A program made the translations under genes and the position numbers. DNA of 21,360 bases from assembly GCA_049999765.1 (NCBI GenBank), contig JBNGIQ010002259.1, positions 1 through 21,360 of the forward strand, written 5' to 3'. The DNA comes from Phaeoceros laevis (lineage: Eukaryota; Anthocerotophyta; Anthocerotopsida; Notothyladales). Below, piece by piece: positions 1-8,100 of the stretch (the first letter of the stretch is position 1; each line of letters begins with the position of its first letter). The notes under the pieces are model-generated. The model was given only the letters and a program-made list of their open reading frames with translations, was not told the DNA's origin and searched no databases.

Positions 1-1284
1 CCGGAGGATTTATGGATCTCCATCCAGGGCAAGGTATACGACGTCACGCATTGGCTGGCCAAGCATCCTGGGGGAGATTTACCGCTGCTTGCTTTGGCGG
101 GGCAGGACGTTACGGACGCATTCCTCGCATTTCATCCGGGATCAGCTTGGGGCCTCCTGCCTCAGTTTTTCGTGGGAACCTTGGTGGATTACGAAGTCTC
201 TCCTCTGGCAGCTGAACATCGTAGGGTCCTGGCACAATTAAAGAGCTCACCTCTCTTCAAGAATCCTCTTCACGTCTACAGACGCTATGCTGCTGTCATG
301 TTGATAGCATTTGTGCTCGCTGTACTCGGCGTGGTGTATTCCACCAGTGTGTGGGTGCACATGGTTAGCGCAGTTCTGCTTGGGCTAGTCTGGCACCAGA
401 GTGGTTTCATTGGACATGACACTGGACACTGTGGAATGTTCGGGCATCCTGTGGTGGACAAAGCTGTGGGACTCCTGGTCGGCAACATTCTGACAGGAAT
501 TAGTATGGCCTGGTGGACGCGCAATCATAATGCACACCATTTCTCTTGCAACAGTATCGAGTATGATCCAGATCTGCAGTATATGCCTATCTTCACCCTG
601 ACTCCCAAGCTCTTCAACTCGCTGTACTCCTACTTCTATGACAGAGAGATGACATTTGACTCTGTCACCCGTCTGCTCGTGAGGTATCAGCATTGGGCTT
701 TCTATCCAGTCATGGCAGTGGCACGCGTTAACCTTCACGCACAGACATTTTTGCTTCTGCTCTCCAAACGGAAGATTCCCCGCAGGTTGCTGGAACTGGC
801 CTGTGTAGGGGTTTTCTGGCTATGGTTTTTGTCGCTTCTTTCTCTTCTGCCTAGCTTTGCTGAGCGGATTGCTTTTGTCTTGGTGAGCTACGCAACGACA
901 GGCTTTCAGCATGTGCAGTTCTGTGTGAACCATTTTTCCAGCCCGATTTACCAGGGGCGGCCTGAGAGCAAATCTTGGTTTGAGGCCCAGGTGACCGGAA
1001 CCTTAAACCTCAAGACCTCTCCTTGGATGGACTGGTTTCACGGAGGTCTTCAGTTCCAGATTGAGCACCATCTTTTCCCGAGGTTGCCCCGCCACAACCT
1101 TCGGCAAGTTCATGGCATTATCAAGCCTCTTTGCGAGAAGTATGGGTTGCCGTACGAGACTGCTACGTGGTGGGAGGCTAATAAGATGGTTATACGGACT
1201 CTGAAAGCAGCAGCCATGGAGGCCGAGGGCCTTCAGAATGCCCGACCCACGCTTCTGTGGGAGGCGGTGAATGCGAAGGGCTAA
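1..1284 (+). CDS. SLD: Delta-8 sphingolipid long-chain-base desaturase (cytochrome b5 fusion), 5' partial
   Basis: Frame 1 is open from the first base to TAA at 1282-1284, giving 427 residues with no start codon inside; compared with plant SLD proteins (about 449 residues) roughly 20-25 N-terminal residues lie outside the window. The N-terminal cytochrome b5 domain carries the heme motif HPGG (residues 22-25) and the second heme ligand His45. The membrane-bound desaturase domain has the three di-iron histidine boxes: HDTGH (139-143, nt 415-429), HNAHH (176-180, nt 526-540) and QIEHH (353-357, nt 1057-1071), the Gln-type third box typical of front-end desaturases. Several hydrophobic segments and the ending LLWEAVNAKG resemble plant SLD enzymes, which introduce a delta-8 double bond into ceramide long-chain bases at the ER using cytochrome b5 electrons. 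The related b5-fused delta-6 acyl desaturases are the main alternative; the WWEAN motif and C-terminus favour SLD. No introns are seen. Confidence 0.9.
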   Translation, partial: PEDLWISIQGKVYDVTHWLAKHPGGDLPLLALAGQDVTDAFLAFHPGSAWGLLPQFFVGTLVDYEVSPLAAEHRRVLAQLKSSPLFKNPLHVYRRYAAVMLIAFVLAVLGVVYSTSVWVHMVSAVLLGLVWHQSGFIGHDTGHCGMFGHPVVDKAVGLLVGNILTGISMAWWTRNHNAHHFSCNSIEYDPDLQYMPIFTLTPKLFNSLYSYFYDREMTFDSVTRLLVRYQHWAFYPVMAVARVNLHAQTFLLLLSKRKIPRRLLELACVGVFWLWFLSLLSLLPSFAERIAFVLVSYATTGFQHVQFCVNHFSSPIYQGRPESKSWFEAQVTGTLNLKTSPWMDWFHGGLQFQIEHHLFPRLPRHNLRQVHGIIKPLCEKYGLPYETATWWEANKMVIRTLKAAAMEAEGLQNARPTLLWEAVNAKG

Positions 1285-2051
1285 ATTCGAAGATAATTTT
1301 TGTTTTCCTGGTCGGTCATTGGCGAGGATAGCCTCCATTTGTTTACATTCATTGGTCGGTACTTCTGATGTACTGCCTGTAACTTATAGTGAATCTCCTC
1401 CATTTTAACCTGCTTCCTTCACGACAGTATCATTTTTTGTTCTTGCTCAGCATGGTCTGTATCTAGATGGGCAAAGAGTTAGGACCTTGAAGACCTATAG
1501 TCTACATCAGAAGATCTGTATGTGCATTATCAGCTGGAGCTTATCATTTTATGTCTTCTCGATTCTGAAAAGTTTCATCTTGGAAAGCAGCCAGTCATTT
1601 CTCTTTCCTTGTTTGTGCAAGAGGTTTGATGCCTTTTCCAATCACTAGCAACTCAGATCCTCGTTTTCCTGAGAAACATTGCCGTTCTTGGACGGGGCCG
1701 TTGCAAGAAACGGTCTCGCAGAAGCATATCCCGCTTGTTCGCTGCAGCACAATTTGGTTGGATACTGTTTCACAAGCGCTGCCCGTGATAAGGTCCAGGG
1801 TCCACACCACAATGCACTCACGAGGGTTCCGCGTGTATTGAACCTGGATGCCATCCGCAGGGGAACAGCCACATCATGTTTGTGCTAAGACGTCATGAAG
1901 GGTGCCCGTGCCAGGCCAATCGAGATGACGCCAACTTGGTGTCGAGACAAATCACTCGCGATAAAAACTGCTAGGCATGTCTGTCATGCGGCCATGCTAG
2001 GTAGGCTAGTTAGGTAGTACCTGCCTGCCAGCCCGCCCTTGCACAGCAGCA
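1285..2051. other. Intergenic region: desaturase 3' flank and PPR gene upstream region
   Basis: This 767-nt stretch separates two genes on the same strand. The first part should hold the desaturase 3' untranslated region and the second part the promoter and leader of the PPR gene. Short open frames on both strands between about 1595 and 1888 show no recognisable domain and overlap each other, so I do not call them. An A/T-rich TATA-like run at 1961-1966 is a weak promoter candidate 86-91 nt before the PPR ATG. I see no RNA gene or transposon here. Confidence 0.5.
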
Positions 2052-4325
2052 ATGGCCACCCTTGGCCATTGGAGTGGCCACCAATGGCCACCCCACCGCG
2101 TGGAAACGGCCCGGGAAAAGGTCCCTGGGAAGTTTCTGTCCCAGGTAGCCAGATGGGAGGATCAACTTGGAAGTCGGTCTTCAGCCTGTACCTCGACTTC
2201 AGGCAATGACAGAAGACGTATTAGCTCCGAGGAGGGACTGCTTGCAGAAACAGTTGAAGCACTGGACCTTCTGGTGCAGCAAGGAACATATGTTGACTGC
2301 TCTCGCTTCTACAGTCTCCTCAAGAGGTGCATCCTACAAAATGATTTGGTTCTCGGCCGACGCCTTCATGTTCTTATCGTCAACAGTGGGTATGAATCAA
2401 ATACGTTTCTGGCCAACCACGTCATTTGTATGTATTCTTCCCATGGAAGGCTGGAGGAGGCAAACCTGGTATTCACCAAGGTTGCTTCCCCAGACGCCCA
2501 TATGTGGGCTTCTATTATCTTGGCACATGCCAGACATGGACAGCCGACGCAGGCTATAAGACTCTACCGACAGGTGCGACAGTCCACTGTGAGGCTAGAC
2601 AACCGTATCTTCGTCTCAGTCCTAAAAGCATGTTCTAGTGCAGCTGATTTGATTTCTGGGAAGGAGGTGCATGCTGATATTTTGGCTACCCGGATTAAGC
2701 CTGACAAATTTGTTGGCAGCTGCCTTGTGGACATGTACGCGAAATGCGGGAAGTTGGAGGATGCCCGAAGAGTGTTTGACACATTGACCACAAGAGATGT
2801 GGTGACCTGGAATGCGATGATCGCAGGATATGCCCGGCATGGACTTGGTGAAGAGGCTCTTGCCATTTATGCACGTATGCAGCACGACGGCATCACTCCA
2901 GCTGATCATGTTACCTTTGTCTGCCTTCTGCAAGCATGTGCCAGTGACGATGGAGGCTTGAATCTGGGGAAACAGCTTCATGCACAGATCCGACAAAGGA
3001 AACTAGATGCCGATGTTGTTGTTGGGAACTGCTTGATGCACATGTATGCAAAATGTGGCAGCTTAGAGAATGCCCGCAAAGTGTTTGATGCATTGCCTAC
3101 AAAAAGTGTCGTAACATGGACTACCATGATGGCAGCATATGCTCAGCATGGTCTGGGTAAGGATGCCCTTAGTCTCTATACCAGCATGCGGCAGGAAGGT
3201 ATGACTCCACCTGATCATGTCACGCTTGCATCCCTTCTTCAAGCATGTGCCAGTGTTGGAGCTTTGCGTCAGGGAAGGGAGATCCATTCCCAGATTCAGG
3301 AGACAGCAGCACTAGCTGATGTAGTTCTTGGCACGTCCCTGGTGGACATGTATTCAAAATGTGGAAGGTTGGAGGATGCTCACAAGGTGTTCGATACACT
3401 GCCCAGGAAAGATGTAGTGACATGGAATGCTCTGTTGAATGGCTATGCTCAAATTTGTGACAGCCGGATGGCACTTCAGTGTTTTGAGGAGATGCGGCAG
3501 CAAGGTATACAGCCCAACAGCGCAACTTTCATTTGCCTTCTGGTGGCATGTAGCCATGGTGGCCTGGTGAATGAGGGCCACCAGTACATCAGGATGATGG
3601 AGGACTACGGCATTGTGCCCACAGTTTGCCACTACAACTGCATTGTTGATCTTCTAGGGCGATCAGGACACCTGGATGACGCAGAAGAGGTGCTGCGAAC
3701 CATGCCAGTTGCTAATGACATCGTTGGGTGGACATCCTTGCTGACTGCCTGCAAAAGCCATGGAGATATCGAGCGTGGAACCCGGTGTTTCGAGCATCTT
3801 ACACAGTTGGAACCTGAAAGTGCGTCTCCGTATGTGCTGATGGCGAGCATCTATTCAAACGCTGGCAGGTGGGGGGACATGGACAGGATAGAAAGCATGA
3901 AACAATTTGCAGGTGCCAAGAAGAAACCTGCCAGAGCCTGCATTGAATTAAACAAGGAGGTCCACGAGTTCATGGTGGGGGACGAGAGAGGTGCCATGTC
4001 CAGCAAGCTGAGGATTATGAATACACGGTTGAAGGAGGAAGGTGGTCATGTGCCACAAACGGAGCTGGTGCTTACGGCAGTGTCAGAGGAAGAGAAGGAG
4101 GATGCACTGTGTGGACATGCCGAGAAACTTGCACTTGCCTACGGTCTGATGAATACTGTGGATGGCACACCACTATTAGTTACCAAGAATCTTCGTATGT
4201 GCAATGACTGCCACAGCAGCACCAAGATACTGTCACACCTTGAGAAGCGAGAGATTGTAGTCAGAGATGCCCATCGGGTGCACCGTTTTCAGGACGGGAC
4301 CTGTTCATGTGGGGATCTGCATTGA
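2052..4325 (+). CDS. PLS-class pentatricopeptide repeat protein with DYW-type deaminase domain
   Basis: This is an intronless 757-residue frame from ATG 2052 to TGA 4323-4325. About four P-L-S triplets are marked by MYxKCGxLExAxxVF and DVVTWNAMxxGYAxHG helices, with unit spacing of 309 and 306 nt between aligned GDM/AHM-type positions. They are followed by E1/E2 motifs and a DYW domain (about residues 687-757). The deaminase signature is present: HAE (689-691), the MCNDC zinc site (C717, C720), the distal H744, and CSC (C751, C753). The final residues are GDLH rather than GDYW. Known DYW proteins act in chloroplasts or mitochondria, where the PPR tract binds a specific RNA sequence and the DYW domain converts C to U. 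The N-terminus is rich in Ser, Arg and Trp without acidic clusters early on, compatible with an organelle transit peptide, but the compartment cannot be decided by eye. The editing target is unknown. Confidence 0.93.
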   Translation: MATLGHWSGHQWPPHRVETAREKVPGKFLSQVARWEDQLGSRSSACTSTSGNDRRRISSEEGLLAETVEALDLLVQQGTYVDCSRFYSLLKRCILQNDLVLGRRLHVLIVNSGYESNTFLANHVICMYSSHGRLEEANLVFTKVASPDAHMWASIILAHARHGQPTQAIRLYRQVRQSTVRLDNRIFVSVLKACSSAADLISGKEVHADILATRIKPDKFVGSCLVDMYAKCGKLEDARRVFDTLTTRDVVTWNAMIAGYARHGLGEEALAIYARMQHDGITPADHVTFVCLLQACASDDGGLNLGKQLHAQIRQRKLDADVVVGNCLMHMYAKCGSLENARKVFDALPTKSVVTWTTMMAAYAQHGLGKDALSLYTSMRQEGMTPPDHVTLASLLQACASVGALRQGREIHSQIQETAALADVVLGTSLVDMYSKCGRLEDAHKVFDTLPRKDVVTWNALLNGYAQICDSRMALQCFEEMRQQGIQPNSATFICLLVACSHGGLVNEGHQYIRMMEDYGIVPTVCHYNCIVDLLGRSGHLDDAEEVLRTMPVANDIVGWTSLLTACKSHGDIERGTRCFEHLTQLEPESASPYVLMASIYSNAGRWGDMDRIESMKQFAGAKKKPARACIELNKEVHEFMVGDERGAMSSKLRIMNTRLKEEGGHVPQTELVLTAVSEEEKEDALCGHAEKLALAYGLMNTVDGTPLLVTKNLRMCNDCHSSTKILSHLEKREIVVRDAHRVHRFQDGTCSCGDLH
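2063..2090. repeat. Inverted repeat, 10-bp perfect arms, at the PPR start codon
   Basis: TGGCCATTGG at 2063-2072 is the exact reverse complement of CCAATGGCCA at 2081-2090, with an 8-nt spacer that itself contains TGGCCA. The block sits 11 nt after the ATG and belongs to a run of TGGCCA(CC) units spanning 2053-2092. In RNA it could form a stem just inside the coding region. Seen in sequence; any function is unknown. Confidence 0.7.
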
Positions 4326-4522
4326 CAGATCCAAAACCTCATTGACCTCACATGGTGACTGTTGTTACAATGCCCTTCGCATCTCCTTGTGCACAGCCTC
4401 TCCTGCTCCTGTGCAGGGAATTCCTCGAAGCAGACTAATGCATGAAGAAGTCAAGGAAGGTTGATAATTTGAGCATTGCGCCCCCGAATAGCAAATTTTC
4501 AAATTTTCGAATGGGGGACATT

Positions 4523-4817
4523 TTTCCCGGCAGGGACGCCAAACAGCATCCCATTTCTTAATTTCTAAACTTCTGTGTGATTAATATTCAGAACGTATTC
4601 TACACTTCTACACCAGAACACACAGACGTGACCGGGACGTCTACGAACTGGAAAATTGGCGCCATAACGCGTTTCGTTAGGCCTATTTGGCGGCTTGTAT
4701 ACGACGAAGCGGCAAACAAAGCCTCTGTTCAAACAGGTCGAGTGAAGTGAATCCGACTCCTGCTATGTCTGTTTGTTTCCCCCCAAAGAGTTTCCCATGA
4801 ATCTCGTGAATTGGCGG
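4523..4817 (+). promoter_or_regulatory. Cluster of five E2F-type sites upstream of SMC1
   Basis: Five matches to the plant E2F consensus WTTSSCSS occur in 295 bp: TTTCCCGG 4523-4530, ATTGGCGC 4655-4662, TTTGGCGG 4686-4693 and ATTGGCGG 4810-4817 on the + strand, and TTTGCCGC on the - strand at 4709-4716. The - strand copy also fits the stricter TTTSSCGC form. They lie about 340-640 nt before the SMC1 ATG. E2F factors drive S-phase genes in plants, and cohesin is loaded and established around S phase, so E2F control of SMC1 is plausible. The site matches are seen directly; the regulation is inferred. Confidence 0.55.
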
Positions 4818-5111
4818 GTACTATGGCCGGCGCTGCTACTCTGCCTTTGCATTTTCGGCTTCAGCTAGCTGATAAGCTCCTACCACGTTATTCCCTGTCG
4901 CTGTCAGGATGTTTTGGGCAAGGAGGGTTTGGAGCAGCCTGACTGCAGCCAGCCATCTGGCTCAAGATTTGCAGTTTGCGGGAACAGCGGCTGGTGCGGC
5001 ACGAGGTGCAAGGGGCAAGAATTGCAATTGACGCCCCCGGGTGGGCTAATGTGTTCGCGATCAGGCAGAGCTGCAATTGAGCTGTTGCCGGAAGGAAGCT
5101 TGCAGCAGGGC

Positions 5112-5123
5112 ATGGACAGATAA
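5112..5123 (+). other. Minimal upstream ORF in the probable SMC1 leader
   Basis: An ATG at 5112 is followed by two codons and TAA at 5121-5123, ending 35 nt before the SMC1 start codon. If transcription starts upstream, scanning ribosomes would meet this three-codon uORF first and could reinitiate at 5159. The transcription start is not known, so inclusion in the mRNA is inferred. Confidence 0.3.
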
Positions 5124-5158
5124 GCAGGAAGCAGGTAGTCGTAGGCCCGGCAGTCACG

Positions 5159-8100
5159 ATGCCGTCGGCGTCTACTGCAGTGGGGGGGAGGATACACCAG
5201 CTGGAGGTGGAAAATTTCAAGTCTTACAAGGGGCATCAGGTGATCGGGCCGTTTAAGAGCTTCACTGCGATTATTGGGCCCAATGGCGCTGGGAAATCTA
5301 ATCTCATGGATGCAATTAGCTTCGTCCTCGGGGTGCGCTCGATGCAGCTGAGAGGGGCTCAGCTGAAAGACTTAGTCTACGCCTTTGATGACAAGGAGAG
5401 GGAGGTCAAAGGACGGAAAGCGTGCGTCAAGCTTGTATTTATCACCAGCAGTGGAGAGGAACTGGAGTTCACTCGGGGGATTTCAGCGTCAGGATCCAGC
5501 GAGTACAAATTGAACCGTAGAAGTGTTACTTGGGATGAATACAATGAGAAAATGAAGTCCATTGGAATTCTTGTGAAGGCTCGAAACTTTCTAGTGTTTC
5601 AGGTATGGCCAGCTCATACGTCTTCTTCCCGAGTGTTTCGTTGAATAACTAACCCGACAGGTGCTCATTGTTACTTCTTTGCAAGAGATGCCACCTGTGT
5701 CTTGTTGTGCTTGCTCAGTACGAGCTCGAGTTCTAGTCGCACTAGCTTCCTGCAAGGGCTTTGATTGAGGGGCCGGCCTTTTGAAGTTTAAACTTGACAA
5801 GGCTGGCTGTAGAAGGCTAATGGTATCTTTGTTCTGTTCCTGTAATATAGGATTGATGGTGATGGTATCTTGGCACCATGGCTACCTGAATGTGAGCCTT
5901 GTGTTTTGGAACAGGGTGATGTGGAATCAATGGCCTCTAAGAATCCTAAGGAGCTCACTGCACTCTTCGAGCAAATTTCTGGCTCCGAAGAATTCAAGAA
6001 GGACTATGAGGAGCTGGAGCAGCGGAAGGCAAGGGCTGAGGAGAAATCTGTTTTCAGCTACCAGAAGAAGAGGACTGTAGCGTCTGAGAGGAAGCAGAAG
6101 AAGGAACAAAAGGAAGAAGCAGAGAAGCACTTGCGCCTACAAGGCGAACTGGTATGTCATGGTGCACCATCATGGCAGGCTTCTAGAGTTTGCACTTCAT
6201 GTCTTTCTGGTCGACCTCCTTGGGCATGCAGAGTGCTTTGCAAGGTTTTAGCACTACAAGTTCTTTTTTTGAAGAGCGAGCATGGCTATAAATCAACTCA
6301 TACAACTGTCTGCAGAAAGCCCTGAGGGCAGAGTACTACTTGTGGCAACTTTTTAACATTCAGAAAGATTCTGAAAAGACACGGCAAGAGCTGGAAGAAG
6401 ACAATGAAAGTCTTGAAGAGCTCCTAAAAGCTCAGGAGGAATTTGAGTTACAGATACGAGAGAAAAAGAAGGAGCAAGCTGTCTTTGTTAAAGATGCCCT
6501 TCTTTCTGCTAAGGCGATCACGAAGAAGGAGAGTGAGCTTCATAAGAAGGTACATCTACAAACCTATTCATCGCTCTGCATTGAACAGTGCTTTGGTTGG
6601 TCGGTCCTATTGGTGTCTGATAAGTAGCAAGCTGCCTACATGAAGGCACTTCTTCATACGATTTTCTTCCTGTGATGTATTTTTGTTGTTGGCTTGATTA
6701 GTTGCTTTATAACCTTGTTCTGTTCTGGTTTTGACTCTTACCTCTGGGTGCAGCATCCTGAACTTCTCAAGGTCAGAGAAGAAATAGACCGTGTCAGTGC
6801 AAAGCTAAGAAACAGTGAGAAAGAGCTAGCAAAGAAGAAAGAGGAGCAGAAAAAGCAAGGAAAGGAGATTGGCAAACTGCACAGAGATCTAGAAGATGTC
6901 TCAGCTGCTATGAATGACCTGAATGAAGAGTATGGAACTGGAGGACAAAAGCTGCAGCTGGCTGAAAGCCAGATTCATGAATATCAAAGAATGTGAGTAG
7001 ATGCCTTTTGCTCCGTTTAAGTTAGTCAGCTGCATGCTCTTCTTTGATACTTACATCTCTGGTTCTGTGCTTACAGAAAAGAAGAAGCTGGCGCAAAGAC
7101 TGCAAAGTTGAAAGTTGATAAAGAAGTTCTTGACCGCAAACAGAAAGCTGACTCTGAAGCTCTGCAAAACCTGGAAGACAATCTTCAGCAATTAAGTAGT
7201 AGAGAACAGCAGCTTATATCTCAAGAGGAAGAGTGTCAAGGACGAATGACAAGGCTTCTTGAATCAGTCACTAAGACCAATGATGAACTTGCTCACGTCC
7301 GTGTTGAACATACTCATATGCAAGATCGACACCGTAAGTCCAGGTGAGCACCTCAGATCATATGTGTTTGAATCTTGTTGCTGTTCTTGACGCTAAGTGA
7401 TCTGTTCATACAACAAATTAAGAGTCTAAGTTTCAATTTCCTGTATCTTGTAGGGCACAGTATGAAAATTTGAAAACAAGGCTTGAGGAGATTGATAATC
7501 AGTTGCGTGAGGTAAAGGCAGACAAGCGTGAGAGTGAACGTGATGCTAGGAAATCTGAGGCTGTTGGGACCCTTAAGCGCCTGTTTCCCGGTGTGCATGG
7601 CCGCATGACAGACCTTTGCAGGCCCACACAAAAGAAGTACAACCTGGCACTCACGGTGGCAATGGGGAAGTCCATGGATGCAGTTGTGGTTGATGATGAC
7701 AACACAGGAAGGGAGTGCATCAAAGTAAGTTCCCAGGCTAAAATCATTGTTTGATATGCAATGTGAACATTCCAAATTCATGATGCGGAGGTCTTTACTC
7801 AACCGAGTAGTAAAATATTTGGAATAGCAGTGTGCAGAGTTTGACTATCTCTCGACTTGTTGCCAGTATCTCAAGGAACAGAGATTACCTCCACAGACAT
7901 TTATTCCTCTGCAGTCTGTGCGGGCAAAGCCCATTCATGAGAAGCTGCGGTCACTTGGTGGGACTGCAAAGCTGGTTATCGACGTGATCAGATATCCTTC
8001 TGAAGACATTATTGTTTATCTGTATTGTGGGCTGTTGAATTCAGGCTAGATCTTAGAGTATAAAATGGTTATATTTTGGCTTGCTCGCACTTTTGTCTGG

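Larger units (their letters stand above)
4326..5158. other. Intergenic region: PPR 3' flank and SMC1 promoter/leader
   Basis: This 833-nt stretch lies between two genes on the same strand. The left part is the PPR 3' flank and includes a direct repeat of AAATTTTC at about 4495-4510. The right part carries the E2F-type cluster annotated separately and the SMC1 leader. Small open frames at about 4888-5236 on both strands have no family resemblance and overlap the SMC1 start, so I treat them as chance. Confidence 0.6.

Noticed and set aside
1595-1888. Overlapping open frames of about 70 codons on both strands between the desaturase and PPR genes
   Set aside because: They overlap each other in several frames, show no domain or low-complexity pattern typical of small genes, and lie where flanking UTR and promoter are expected.
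4888-5236. Two 110-codon minus-strand frames overlapping the SMC1 start
   Set aside because: Shifted frames over a G/C-rich leader, with no conserved motif; they overlap the conserved SMC1 N-terminus.
5784-5795. 12-bp palindrome AAGTTTAAACTT in SMC1 intron 1
   Set aside because: A/T-rich short palindrome with no extension or flanking repeat; expected by chance at this scale.
7353-7802. 149-codon minus-strand frame across SMC1 exon 6
   Set aside because: It is antisense to a clearly coding exon and its two flanking introns and has no family resemblance.
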